The notes below the pieces were generated by a model. The model had not been told where the DNA came from. It ran no database searches and saw only the letters and a list, made by a program, of their open reading frames with translations. From assembly GCA_000729835.1 (NCBI GenBank), contig JFHB01000252.1, positions 1 to 40,819 of the forward strand: 40,819 nt of DNA, given 5' to 3'. Below, in pieces: positions 11,828-23,680 of this stretch. The position numbers and the translations under genes were made by a program. Source of the DNA: Atkinsonella hypoxylon (lineage: Eukaryota > Ascomycota > Sordariomycetes > Hypocreales > Clavicipitaceae). Position 1 is the first letter of the stretch. The number at the start of each line of letters is the position of its first letter.

Positions 11828-12503
11828 TTATGCGTCGTACTCAGTCGTGGTGCAGTAAGTTCATAGACGATGAGCCGAGGCTCGCGTCATCAAGCAGACC
11901 CAAGTGGGACTGCCTGATGTCTGGATGAAGTCAATATGCGTGACAGGCTGGCAAGTTGTGCTACAGCTTATCGGACATAAGGCATGGCATCAAGATTTGT
12001 GGTCGCAAGACAAACACATCCGGTTTGAGATAGCTTTCGGTATTACATCCCATCTAGAACAATAAATACCGCATCAACTCACGCTTCTAGACTAATCGTG
12101 TCTCGGTGAACGTGGCTTATCCACAACTCAATTTGCATTCCCGAAAAACGAAAAAAAGATCAATTTCAAGCGTGGGCTTGGGCACGAGTCTGTACCAAAA
12201 AGCACGAACATCGCAAAAGGGCGAGTGTGGGCATGAAGCTTCAGGTGTTCAGATACCGAGAATTAGTTTAAAACCAACTTCGCGCTCGGCCAGTTGGCAT
12301 GCAAAAACAAATACAGTCCATTATTAAGTCCTAGCATGTATGACGTAGACAGGCGTATCATTGGGGTAAGTTCAGCCTGGTCACGTACAAATGAGTGATA
12401 GAATACACCGCGAATTGCCGGCTATAAAAAAAAGCGGAAAATGCATGGGTAGCTACGAACGACGCCAATTCCACCTAGTTGTTCATCTTTCTGCCTTTAT
12501 GGT
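11828..12503. other. convergent intergenic region, SPF45 to ECM33
   Basis: Two genes end toward each other here, so these 676 bp should contain both 3' UTRs and polyadenylation sites. I see A-rich stretches (about 12145-12165 and 12426-12434) but no gene, RNA or repeat that I can support. ORFs of 73-109 codons are unremarkable. Confidence 0.5.
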
Positions 12504-13797
12504 TCAAAACAATTGCGCAAAACCGGCGACGGCAGCAAAACCCAATACTGCAGAGTTCACACCTAAGCTCATTGCAGCCGAGTCCGTATTATTGCTGTTC
12601 TTGCCGCCGGAGACGCCACCACTGCCGGCCTCGTTGGCCTTGGGGTTCTTGGAAGTGCAAGACTCCTTGCCGCGGATGAGGTTCTGGGCCTTTGCATCGT
12701 CGAAAAAGCCACAGAATTGAGAGATATCAGTGGTAGACGAGACGTAAACAGAGCCGGCGATATCGTTAAGCTTGGGCAATTCAACGCTGTGGGGAAGACC
12801 ACCAGATTAGCTCATACACTCATGCATATAATACGAAATTTGGCTTACTTACGCATCAAAGTTACCCGCCAATAAGACACTGCCAATGCTCTTCAGCTCA
12901 GGGAACCTGTCGATCTTCATGAGTGCTGTGTTGTTCTGGATAGTCATATCACCGCCAATCGTCTTCAGAGCAAGGAAGGAAATGTTGGTAAGCTTCTTGT
13001 TGTCGATCAGAGTCAAGGAGTCTTTGATAGAGGTCAGGTTGTTGGCAGAAACGGATAGAAGCTCAGGACTCTCTTGGAAGCTGACACGTCCAGCAGTCCC
13101 CAAGATAGGAGCGTCAAAGCTCTTGATGGCTCGAAAATCGAGCTCCCCAGCATTCTCGAGGTTGGGGAGCTTGACCTGCATAGAGGCAGCGTTGCGAGTG
13201 ACAGAGAGAAGCTTTGTAACATTCTGGACCTTCCAGTCAAAGGAGGTCAAGCGGTTGTTGTTAGAGATGTCAATGGTGTCGGCAGTGGCCACGTTCAAGC
13301 CACTAAGATCGCTGATGAAAGTGTCCTGAATCATGATAGAACTCGCTTTAGTGACACCGGAAGTACCAAGCGTCAAACCGCTGAGCTGGTTGAGATGAAT
13401 CAATTCGAGCTTGGAAACAGTCTTCAAGGACTGCATGTTGAAGCTGCTCAGGAGCTGCAAGGTGTCCAAACGAAGGGTGCCGCCAATGGAGTTGATTGAG
13501 GAAGAGGAAATGCCAATAAGCTGTGAAGCATTGCTGATGATTAAATCGCCCTTGACTTGCTTGGGTCCATCAAGGAAAAGATTACCAGAGACGCGGGAGT
13601 CGACATTGATATTACCATCGACAATGTCGCAGAGGACTGTAGGAGTGGCCTCCGCAACCTGGAGGTTCGTGCAAGTAGACTGAGCTATATAATGTACGTT
13701 AGGACATGCGGATAGGGACGCAAGGTAGGTCTGGCTGCTCACCTGAAGCCGATCCAGCGATAGCCAGAACTGCCGAGAACAAGTTGACAGAACGCAT
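12504..13797 (-). CDS. ECM33: ECM33/SPS2-family GPI-anchored cell-wall protein
   Basis: Ecm33-type proteins are GPI-anchored glycoproteins of the plasma membrane and wall, needed for normal wall architecture in yeasts and moulds. Minus-strand exons 13797-13743, 13684-12853 and 12786-12504 give 389 aa; introns are 58 and 66 nt. Residues 1-19 (MRSVNLFSAVLAIAGSASA) form a clean signal peptide. The middle, about 45-290, is made of receptor-L-domain-like leucine-rich strands, with repeated patterns such as ISNNNRLTSF, LIDNKKLTNI and IQNNTALMKI and several N-x-S/T sequons. The C-terminus has a Gly/Ser/Asn linker followed by a hydrophobic tail (LGVNSAVLGFAAVAGFAQLF), the layout of a GPI signal. Family assignment is firm; paralogue identity (ECM33 versus PST1-like) is less so. 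Confidence 0.92.
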
Positions 13798-16361
13798 TTT
13801 TTATCTGTATCAGATATTTATGTTAGAGTCTATTTCTCCACACATGTGAACGATAAAACGCGTTACTTAGATAAGACCACACAAAGGAAGATGAGAATAT
13901 AGCTGCCAATGATGAACGGAATGATGAGGGGCTTCTGACTCTGCTTGATTTCTGTGGTAAATGTAAAAATCTATCGGCTGCGGTCCAAAAAAAAAAAACC
14001 GAGGCTGCACAATGGGCAAATGATGTTGTTGGAGCGAGATGCGTCTCAAAGGTCAAGAATTTGAGATGACCTTCCGCACGTAGATAGCATTTGTGATGCA
14101 AGTCGCGACCCGAGGGGAGCACTGGCTGAGGCAAGTGTTGGCAAGGCTGGTGATTCAAACGATCCAAAAAATAAGGCAAGACCGTGCAGAAATGAAAAAG
14201 GCTATATATCGGGCACGCAGAGATCGTTGCGGGAAGGAAGGTGTGGTGGTAAAAAAAAAAAAAAAAAGTGCATTCGACCATCGAACAGCCAAGCCCGACG
14301 TGAAAAGGGAAATGAATGGTCGGGATTGGAATCGAGGGAGGAGGCTTGGGTGTGGCTGCGAGGGCAACGCGAGCTGGCGCCGAGGCCACGACTGAAACGT
14401 ACCAACAGTCCAACTTGCTTTGCTGTCCCTATTACTATGGTGCTTATGTCGATGAATGTATGCTTAGTTCAATTAATCGATGATTCGGTGGGAAAAAAAA
14501 AAAAGCGATCGGCGACTGTAAGAAAAGGAGGATGCTAATCGTAGCGAACGAACGGCGGGAATTGAATAAAACGGCAACAATCAGAGACGATGTCAGGAGA
14601 GGAAGGGGGAGAGACGGGGGAGACTATTATTAACAGGAGGAAATCTTTTCTGCTTCGTCCTCAGTCTCTGCCAAAAACACACCAAGTGGGCCAGCGTCGG
14701 GATTGGCAACCTGGACCATTGACCCATATGTCATAACATGGAGACCAGACCAGACCAGACAACAACATGATGCCAGGTCAGGGCTCGATGTTCGATCCCA
14801 AACAAAACCCGGGAAAAAAGGGGGCATGGTGCGGCAGCACACCTCCAGTGCTCTGATTGCGCTGCCGGAGGCTTGCAAGCTTGACTTGGCCCTTTGTTTG
14901 TGAAAGCGAGTGGGGCTGGCCACCGAGATGGTAAGGGTAAGCATTGTAATTGTAATTCCCCCATCGTCAATCATTGTACACCCCTCGTAATTTCATGCAG
15001 CACCAGACATTTAGGTGTACCAGCCTACCTAATAAAGGTTGTATGTTGGTTCCTGTCGACTACTAGGCACCTACCTCGTCCAAGAACAGCCATTTGTTCG
15101 GTTCTATGTTGATACTCCCTGCAGTGTCCTCGTCGTCGCTGTTGCTCGTACGTGTGATTTGATTATGAAGCGGCAATGGCAATGGCAATGGCAAGTATGA
15201 CCCAGATTCATCAACCTTTCCCACTGTTACGGAATACACACGCGAGAGAGGCGCATACGCCCCCGCAACGGCCTGCGCCACATCGGCCAAAACGGCAAGT
15301 TGATATTACGGAGTTTTGTCATTTGCATCGCTTGAACACCACGAGACTGACTGATTAAGAGAATGATTATGCGTATGCGTATACATATGCGCATGGTGAG
15401 TCCTTTCTACGGATGAAGCGGCACTCACTGGCTGTTGCCGGTTCTATCCCGGGATTGCCCCGGGACCAGTCGTGCGTGTTCTCGTAAAAGCACAGCTTCA
15501 CTGGTCGGTCACGGTCATTACTACTTACAGCGCGCTCATTCCTTCAGACGCCCGTGTGGAATCCAGCTCCAGGGCATGCAAGACGAGACAGACGAGCAAT
15601 CCGGGGACAGTTGGCAGACATGGATGATATGAGTTCAAGTTCCGACAGAGCAAAGACAGCAAACGCGGCCTCTGAGGTTGGCTGCCAGTTCCTTTTTGAG
15701 CGCGTCACGAATTGGCTTGCTGGCTGGCTAATTGAAAAATGACTACCTTCGCGCGCCAACCCGATTTTTGCTAAGAGCTCTGTGGTAATGACCAATATAC
15801 TCCGTCTTAAAGAGGCTGTAACAGAGGTGGTGAGTTGGTAAACATTTTTAGATATCTTATGGGAGCTTTGTAAAGGCCTATGATAGGCTTTTCGCTTGAT
15901 ATAGGTGCTTCTGACTTATTAGGCACATCTTCGGCACTGATATGAAGTTAGTGGGAGTTCTATACCTGTACCATGCAGAAGTGGAGCCCGCGACTCAAGG
16001 GTGAAGAAAAAGTGGCACCAGACGTCTTGTCGTTGCTTGGGTGCTGGACCAGCCCTTTTTTTTTTTTTCCTTTATCCAGGTAGCCAGCCACTGCTCGGTC
16101 TTTATCTGGTCTTGGCCACCTTGTTTCGCCACCTATACATATACAGGTTAATACTGTTTGCGTATGAGCGAAACGGTATACATCCGTTATCGCGATAGCA
16201 ATGCTGATCATGGAGGACAAGCTGCGATTGCATCGAAGAGGTTGAGCGTACGTCAATTGCGACTTCAAAAAAGTGAAGCTGTTTTCCTAGGGGTAATATC
16301 CCGTCCAGACAACTGCTTTCCCAGGGTATTTATTATCTGCCAGGTACCTATGTGCCTATTC

Positions 16362-16388
16362 TACGGAGTACGGGCTACCTACTCCGTA
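16362..16388. repeat. inverted pair of TACTCCGTA motifs
   Basis: TACGGAGTA (16362-16370), a 9-nt spacer, then TACTCCGTA (16380-16388): perfect 9-bp arms. A third copy (TACGGAGTA) follows at 16481-16489. This could be a hairpin or a dimeric protein-binding site. Confidence 0.75.
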
Positions 16389-18038
16389 ATCCCCCAAGGG
16401 ATGGAGGGTGGTGGAGGCACCAGCCAATTTGCTTTACAGGGCGCTCGAGTGGGCACCCACCCACCCAAAGTGAGAAGCCCTACGGAGTAATAGACGCCTG
16501 GCTGGGCGGTTTTGTTATTATTTATTATTGCAGTACCAGGTCAGATTAGGCCTTTGGATCTTATGGTGCCCATAAGATTGATATTTTTCTGCCCTGGCTC
16601 TTGTGCGATGTAGCTCTCGGTAATTTGTGTATTATAATCCTTGTACGTAGGCCAGAATAAGTACCTTATAAGGCGATGTGTTTGATTGGGCCGTAATCCT
16701 GTCGGCACAAAGATACAATTGGCAATAATTGCCCGCCATCCCGGAGTTCTCAGCATCAATCACAAGACAGCCAAGATTATTAAGCATTTGCTGTCCAAAG
16801 CTAGGTGGCAATTTGTATTGTGAGAGCTGGCGAGTCAGCGAGTGACTGTCACCGAGAACAACAAGCTTGGCACGCGTAGGAGCAGCTGTTGATTCTTATA
16901 TACCTGAAGGCCATATATTTGGCTGATCCCATGGAGTCCTGTCGCAGGCGCTGATGCCTGCCGGTACGCAAGTGTATCTATAATACTAAATCTTTATAGG
17001 CAGCAAAGCGATGTGACCAACTACCTAGTACCTACCGACCTACCCAATGATCAGCTTGTTATTAATTGTACGACAGCCCGAACGTATGACTGACCGTCAC
17101 CAGAATCCCGGTTGGCACGCGATGGTAGGTAGGCGTCAAGAAAGGACTTGCCACACAATTGCAACTCGCGAAAGATACCATCGCCCGGCAGATGATGTAA
17201 ATGCCAAGCTTCGTTCACTACAAGGTATTGGTTGTAACACTGACGAGCCAAGTAAGAACTATGTACCTAAGTTAGAGGCAGCCAGTGGACACTACAGGCT
17301 TACTTTTGTCGCACAGCAGCTACACACTAAGGTGGTTCAACACATAAACCTTTAACTTCAATATGGCCAAACTTTTAGGCCATCGGACAGGACAGGTCAG
17401 TGAGAAACAAGCAAGTGACATAATATTCTCAATACCAGGGATGCAGTATCCACTACAGTGCAGCGTACTGGGTATCGCAGTACTCATTTACAGTGAATAG
17501 CAAGAACGTCCACTGTCTGGTTCTGATATTTACAGTGCCAGTAGTGACGACCGAGCGCTGTGTCTTCACAGGTCTGTGCGGGCTACAGGGGTTTTTAATA
17601 TGGAAATACGGGGCTGAGGGGCATATAAGTGCCTGGTAGGTATCTCGGATACAGTAAATACACACCAATGAGAAACGCTCTTTTCAAGGTACGTCCTCTA
17701 CGATACCAACTTACACTACGATAGAAGTACTGGTAATTATCTAAAAGATTTACGTCGCAAGCTTTATATTTATTCATAGTGGCTCTACTTTAGCCCACCA
17801 GCGATTGAAGGAGGTCAGTAAAAGGCTGAAAGGCCTTACAGTTGTGCTGCACTAAGACTTACGACGCATCGCGATAGTCAAATTCGAGGTGCTGCTGGAA
17901 GTCCGAACTACCTACCAAAGGTCACTCCAGGTCACGCACCAAGCTAGTCATTACCACTAGGGCGCGCTATTTACTTGAAGCGACATATGCGCTAGTGTAA
18001 TTTAAAGTACCGTAAGCACTGTCAATGCCTGACAAATG

Positions 18039-18059
18039 AATCGTGTTCTTGACACGATT
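18039..18059. repeat. perfect 8-bp-arm hairpin, non-coding
   Basis: AATCGTGT, loop TCTTG, ACACGATT. It stands alone in gene-free DNA; there is no following T run of note, and no neighbouring gene end. Function unknown. Confidence 0.5.
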
Positions 18060-19674
18060 TACTAAGCTTCAGGAGCCGCAGCACTCTCTGCGAGCAACAT
18101 TATCGTCTACTTCATAACGGGGTAGCAGTAAAGGTGAAAAAAAAAAAAAAAAAAAAGGAATAGTCGATGGTCAATGACATGAAAAGTTGACCTGCGACAT
18201 ACTAAATGTCTGGTTCGTCTAGAATGTTCCAACGCTCAGCGGTTGATGATAGAATACAGATACTTTAGGGTATCTACTCTGTGCTCCGTACGGAGCCATA
18301 ACTGGAGCTTCTAAACAGTGGCGGTCAGAGGTCCACTATTACGGCAATCTGATGGCCCGCATGTGGTTCTCGATCCTGGCTCAAATCAGAGCCATGGTTG
18401 CAGTCCAATCTCGCCAACATTCCCATCTACAGACGAACAATGTCGCCGGAGATTGTACAAGCACATCTGGGTGCGGAAGTCTCGGCGACAAGTTGCTCTT
18501 TAGTGAGTGTATTGTATGGGGATCCCCCAATACACCCTTTTTCTTTCATTTTGTTTAAAGGATTGTACAATAAGATCTCATTGGAGTCCATAAGACGACA
18601 CTTTCGCAACCGACCGGAGCTGGACCTATCAAACTTATTGCATGTAGAAATACTTCTACATCTTCTTCAACACTAATCTATACTATAATATATGTACCGG
18701 TAAACAGCCGACTTGCTATTTTTCATAAGTCTTCATGGAATAAATATTTAATTGGGGATATATGATATCTACTTCGGAGGCAGCCCTTTGAAGTATTTTA
18801 CACTACACTTTGCAAGGCGATTTTGTATCAATCAGGAGCCGAATTTCTGCCTCATTCTACGTGAAAAAATAGTAAAATCAGTTTATCGAAAGAGAATATT
18901 TAGATGGTTTGGTAATTTCGCTTATCGTGATAAGCGTCCTGCTCTGCGTCATTTGCATGCTCCTATGCTGGTCTCAGGTTCTATGACGAGTGGACCAGCC
19001 GGGGATACAGCGACAGTAACTAGGTAGGTACTTGGAAGGAAACGTCCGTTGGATGTGCTAACTATAATACTCCCCAGCGCAGGCTTTGGCGTTCATTATC
19101 GATTTGTGTCCTGTATGACAACGCTGTGTGACGACGCGGCTAGTCAGGCAGGGCAGTTCTAAGACGTCTTTCTGTCCAACAAAATTGGCAGGCAGGCTCA
19201 CTTGCCTGCACCAGACACATAATTCACTCCCAGTGTATGCTTCATGCCCTATTGAAATAGTAACAATGGTAATAATATGACCAATTTCAACGTCTCCATG
19301 CGTAGGCAATGGCTTATCGCAATCACTAGCGACCGCTGTGCAATTTCCTGTCTGAAACAGGCATTGCTGCTTCATTACCATGCATACGGTGCTGTACTCC
19401 GTGTTTTCTTCCGTTGACAATTTTGAGGGGACCTGGTCCCGCATGCGAGAATAGGTTGCTGTTGGCTCGTGCACAGTCTAATTAATCTTTGGTACGTGTC
19501 CACGATCGGAGCTTGTGCCAGAAATAGATGGCTTCGAGAACAACTGTTTGAACGACAGCTCGCACACACAAAAGCGCTGACTAACTTGGCCTGGCTTGCA
19601 AAAATGGTTGTAAATGCAACAAATACCACAGTGATATACCATGATTTCATGATAGTGGAGGAAGTGGCTGTTCT

Positions 19675-20757
19675 TTACTCCAAAGAACTTACATCAGTAG
19701 CGCTATCCTCCACCCTCCACATCAACCACATAAATAAGCTACGATAAGGTGCGAACTTTTCCGATATTTCCAACATTTCCTTCTCCGACATGTACTTCCA
19801 CTTACCTCCCTTGGACTTCAGTTTGGCCACATCTCGCCCGACGAAGGCTGCCATCCCTCTCTGAACGCCCAAGTCGCCTACCGAGAACACATCCATTCGC
19901 TTCAGACCAAAACAAGCAAACATTTCAACAGACCATTTGCCCAGCCCACGAACGTCAATGAGCTTCTCGAACAGCTCTTCATAAGGAGCCTTATGTAAGA
20001 TTGTTGCACTCAGATCGCCACTGGTAAATTTTTCTGCGAGGCCCTTGATGTATTCCGCCTTCCGCTGTGACAAACCCGCCGTTCGAAGTTTCTCAATCGG
20101 ACACGAAACTACCTCTGATGGAAGTGGGAATCTTTCTCCCTTTTCTCGGTCGTGGAAAAGGGCCACGAACTTGGCTTTGATAGATTTAGCTGCCGCTCCG
20201 GATACTTGTTGTGAGATGATGCCACTTGCAAGACTCTCGAACGGATCAATTTTCTCTGCCAATCCCTCTGGGGAGAACATTCTACAGTGATTCTTCTCTA
20301 CGAGCGGTCTCATTCTTTTGTCAACACTGATAAGGTGTGCACAGGCCGTTTCGAGTAAATTTTCTGTCGTAATTCCGGTGCTCTGTTTTTTTGACGGGGA
20401 TCCCGCCTCGACATTCGCGGATGCTACGACTCTCAAAGTCTCTGGTGAGAGAAGCGCCGCATTTGTGCCCCTCGGGTCAGCTAATCTCGCGATGTTATGA
20501 TGTTGATGCTTCGGTCTAGTGGGCTCGCTGATAAGCATTGTCGCACTGGGTGTAGGTGTCAATGGCAGAGTGGCTTCAAGGCGTTGTGCTCGTCGCTTGT
20601 TAGGTGTCGTAGGTTGTTGTTCAGCGATATTATCTGATGCAGATGGCTTGCGCTTTCGCTTGTTTTGTGTGATGGTGGGAGTTGGCATGCTCTCTGGTTG
20701 CTTTGGCTTTACTTCTGCTTGAGTAAGCAGCCGTGACGAACGCCGTGTTGCCGCCAT
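19675..20757 (-). CDS. MAG1: DNA-3-methyladenine glycosylase II (HhH-GPD family, AlkA/Mag1)
   Basis: This enzyme removes alkylated purines such as 3-methyladenine from DNA and starts base-excision repair. The single ORF encodes 360 aa. Residues 1-130 are basic and low complexity, with likely nuclear signals (KRKRKPSA, NKRRAQR). The catalytic domain begins near 135 (LLETACAHLISVDKRM), continues with IISQQVSGAAAKSI (about 180-193), and has the helix-hairpin-helix VRGLGKWSVEMF (269-280). The following VFSVGDLGVQRGM holds the expected catalytic Asp, D295. The C-terminus FMWLMWRVEDS is conserved in the family. A perfect donor string GTAAGT overlaps the last codons (...ATD|V), so a short 3' intron with an alternative C-terminus is possible; I keep the uninterrupted ORF. 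It is divergent from the SmF gene. Confidence 0.93.
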   Translation of the reverse strand: MAATRRSSRLLTQAEVKPKQPESMPTPTITQNKRKRKPSASDNIAEQQPTTPNKRRAQRLEATLPLTPTPSATMLISEPTRPKHQHHNIARLADPRGTNAALLSPETLRVVASANVEAGSPSKKQSTGITTENLLETACAHLISVDKRMRPLVEKNHCRMFSPEGLAEKIDPFESLASGIISQQVSGAAAKSIKAKFVALFHDREKGERFPLPSEVVSCPIEKLRTAGLSQRKAEYIKGLAEKFTSGDLSATILHKAPYEELFEKLIDVRGLGKWSVEMFACFGLKRMDVFSVGDLGVQRGMAAFVGRDVAKLKSKGGKWKYMSEKEMLEISEKFAPYRSLFMWLMWRVEDSATDVSSLE

Positions 20758-21474
20758 TGTTATAATTTCACCAAGTGCCTGGTAGCACAGATGGTAGTTG
20801 ACCGATATAGCCTGAGGGGCAGTAGTGCTCGTTGATTGAGGCGGACTTTCATGCAGTACTGTTGACTTGGTTAATCTGGTCTCTTTTGCTGGGGTGGGAT
20901 CATATTACGAGAAGGAATTCTGGGTGACGGCCAATAAACGGCTGTTTGTAATTGTGGTCAGCTTTTAAGCTGTGAATGCCGTCACTTATCGTTCCTATCG
21001 ATGATGTCGTACATCACACAAGTCCTGTTCTCGTCAAGGGTAGCTTCAAACCCACTAGCCCGAAAATAGAAACTATCATTGAATGCTTATGCAATCTGCC
21101 ACGGCCTGGCATTTGATGCTGCAGGTCCTCCATGGGTGCCAGGACTTCAAAGCACTATATACTTTTCAAATGTTGATAAATACACTCAACAGCATGCCAT
21201 AAAGTCTTTTATCTATATTATTTTAACAGAATTTTACTGAATGGTCGCTCTACTTGTCAGCTAACGCCGGATTGCGGAACTGCCAGATGGCTATAGGGTA
21301 TCCCATCTCATCCGGAGATAAGCCGACCGTCAGCAATTATGCAGTTTCTCCAGCCAAAAATTACGACTTCCATTGTAAGCAATCTTTTTCCAAGCCAGCC
21401 AGCCACACTATCGCTCGTCTCTTTCAGGACCAGGATAATACCTGCACGGCGACACTGCAGCTCTCCCTAGAACA
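20758..21474. promoter_or_regulatory. divergent promoter region MAG1 / SmF
   Basis: 717 bp separate the two start codons. A pyrimidine-rich run (about 21400-21425) precedes the SmF start. No palindromic operator or TATA box is convincing. Confidence 0.45.
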
Positions 21475-21800
21475 ATGAGTTTCGTACCTATTAATCCGCG
21501 GCCTATGCTGCAAGCCCTCGTCAACAAGCCAGTTTTCGTCCGTCTGAAGTGGGGTCAGGTTGAATACAAAGGCACATTGGTTTCTGTCGACAGTTATATG
21601 AATTTGCAGCTCTCTGGGACAGAGGAGTACGTCTCTGATAAGCCGACTGGAGTTCTAGGCCAAGTATTGATCAGGTATACTCGCTGTACAAGTCGATCAA
21701 CACGTGTATGAGGAATGATTGCTAATGCTCTTGTAGATGTAACAATGTGCTCTGGGTTCGCGGCGCGGACGATGGGAAAGACGCGGTGATGTCGGGATAA
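21475..21800 (+). CDS. SMX3: small nuclear ribonucleoprotein SmF (core snRNP)
   Basis: SmF is one of seven proteins forming the ring on the U-snRNA Sm site in spliceosomal snRNPs. Exons 21475-21674 and 21737-21800 join to 87 aa, the usual length; the 62-nt intron has donor GTATAC and a GCTAAT branch-like string before TTGTAG. Sm1 is visible as VFVRLKWGQVEYKGTLVSVD with SYMNLQL, and Sm2 as GQVLIRCNNVLWVRG, joined across the intron (ATC AG/A TGT). The N-terminus MSFVPINPRPMLQALVNK is characteristic of SmF rather than LSm6. Translation without splicing would lose Sm2, which confirms the intron. Confidence 0.95.
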
Positions 21801-23680
21801 TGGATCCACCGGAGGCGTGGCCCGATGGGCGGCTAGAGGGCAACTCTGGTTTAAGGATAAGTGGAAGAGCGACAACCAGTGCCGTGGCCTTCCTAAGCGA
21901 GGAGACGATCCGAAGAACCACGACTATATCGACATCTTGCACTTTGCATACTCCACGTCACGAAGCCGTGTATATCATCCAACACAATGACTTTCTTATC
22001 TTGCCGCCCAAGGACTCGAAGCGGGACGAACTTTGTGTTAGAGAACCGCACCTCTAAAGAATTTTTCGACCCGACGGGTGGATTTTAGACTACAGCGTGG
22101 GACACGTCAACTAAGAAGGCAAAGACACACCATTTGGGAATAAAGTAGACATTTGCTGCTGAATGGACTACCAGCATGGCCTAGTATTGGGACATGGAAC
22201 TTTAAAGTAACGTTGCGTCAAAATCTCTTGTTTCAGAGCTTAGGATGGAGCCACCGTCAGCTTGAATGACAAAGTGGATAATGTTTGAGGTTCCTAAGCA
22301 TGAAAAAAAAGTCTTTACGATACCCACGAACGCTGGCACTGATTCCTATCTGAATATGGATGGGTTGCATTGTTGGAACTTATCGTTAATGAACGCCGCT
22401 TCGTTTAATCGCAACCTATCGGGGTTTTTGTTGATCCTTGCTTGAGCACAAGTCCAGAATGGGTGGTCAAAATAGTGAAGTATATACATAGACGCCGCAT
22501 AGCGGCGTTTAACCGCTGAGGGGAAAGCATGTGAAACCCCTTGTCGCAGTATACGAGCAATCGACACATGACGTCAAGGCTTTATCAAATGCATCCCATA
22601 GCCTCAGAGTAATCCCATAGCTATCTGAGCTGATTATGAGGCAAGATGTGAGTGCTAGATGTCCAAAGTTATGGATGGGCACTGTCTTTTTGACGAATAA
22701 TCTAAGGAAGTAAGTGTCCGGCATTAACATGTAAGCTCGGGGCTCATTCAGGTTCATACAATATGTAGATACCTAAAGGTCATAGCCCTCTATTTACGTC
22801 ATACAACATTGTCTTGTTAGGCTGCATTATTATCAACGTTGACAGTATCGTATATGTACGCTCGAGTGCGGCTGCAGAGGTAAAATTCAAGTAGATAGGG
22901 TAATATGACTGGTCCGTTACTGCGGTGTCGGAGTACCAAATGGAACTAATGCAGGAATGTCTGGTCGCGATGTGCCTTGGTTGATGTTGATCATCTATAA
23001 GAATTGCAAGTGTGGATTTATTATGCTGGACTGGTACTAATAATACTTTGCGGAACCTGGACTGGAGCTAGCCATGGAGACCCGAGCTAAAGTGACACCA
23101 GCACCCAACCGCGGCCGTCCAGTCGAGGCAGAGTCACAGGGCCACGGAGCGTCACCCGGGGCCACCCCTAATAGCGCCTGGCCAGCCCAAAAATCAAGCC
23201 AATGTGCACTGGTGAAGTCTTGCGTTGACGCCACGGTGGTGCGGCGAACTGCACACAGCGCCAACGCCAAACCAGACCTCAAGTGCTCTTTCACCACCAG
23301 ACATCCTCCTGCTGCTCACAACCCTGACGTTTTTTTTCCCTCTCCTAACCCCGGCGACAAAGACATCATTGCGACCCGCCGATTTGGCTGTCTGCATTTG
23401 GGCATTGCATTCGTTCTCTCGTGCCTTGTCCAGGTCGTGTTTTCTATCTACTCTTGATGATCATCTTTTCCTGTCCACTGCTAACACTCGTCGCTCGTTT
23501 GTGCCACCTTCATACCTTGCCTTGAACCGCGCTTTCGTTATCCCAACCCCCTGGCTTCCACGACCCCTAGATCGAAGAGCTAGTTGCCGCGATCAAACAC
23601 TGACGACAAACGTAACGGACACCTTTCAACTGGTTGTTGCTTCAGGTCTGGCGTGTAACACTCACACAAGCTCGCCCATC
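21801..23680. other. intergenic region, SmF to ANP1-like gene
   Basis: No gene is supportable. The left part should be the SmF 3' UTR and the right 400-500 bp, which is C/T-rich, the promoter and leader of the mannosyltransferase gene. A perfect hairpin ACGCCGC-ATA-GCGGCGT lies at 22492-22508. An ORF at 23074-23457 (127 codons) is Pro/Ala/Ser-rich without a domain and lies in the presumed promoter. Confidence 0.5.
22492..22508. repeat. GC-rich perfect hairpin (7-bp arms, 3-nt loop)
   Basis: ACGCCGC, loop ATA, GCGGCGT. It is GC-rich within an otherwise AT-leaning intergenic stretch. There is no T run after it and no gene end nearby. Confidence 0.5.

Larger units (their letters stand above)
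13798..19674. other. 5.9-kb gene-free intergenic region
   Basis: No gene is supportable between ECM33 and the glycosylase. The first roughly 800 bp should be the ECM33 promoter and contains A runs at 13987-13998 (12) and 14251-14267 (17). Further items: an ACCAG tract near 14747-14760, GGCAAT hexamers at about 15174-15192, a T run at 16056-16068, an inverted TACGGAGTA/TACTCCGTA pair at 16362-16388 and another copy at 16481, recurrent AGGTA/TACCT strings around 16340-17130, an 8-bp-arm hairpin at 18039-18059, an A run at 18137-18156 and the palindrome GCTCCGTACGGAGC at 18283-18296. ORFs stay under about 140 codons and lack recognisable domains. A non-coding RNA cannot be excluded. Confidence 0.5.

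Noticed and set aside
17047..17355. 102-codon ORF in the gene desert
   Set aside because: No domain, no intron context and random-looking composition; ORFs of this length are expected by chance in several kb of this composition.
18398..18676. 92-codon ORF in the gene desert
   Set aside because: Overlaps three other ORFs of similar length on both strands; no motif supports any of them.
23074..23457. 127-codon Pro/Ala-rich ORF upstream of the mannosyltransferase
   Set aside because: Lies in the C/T-rich promoter and leader region; no domain, and an equally long ORF overlaps it in another frame.
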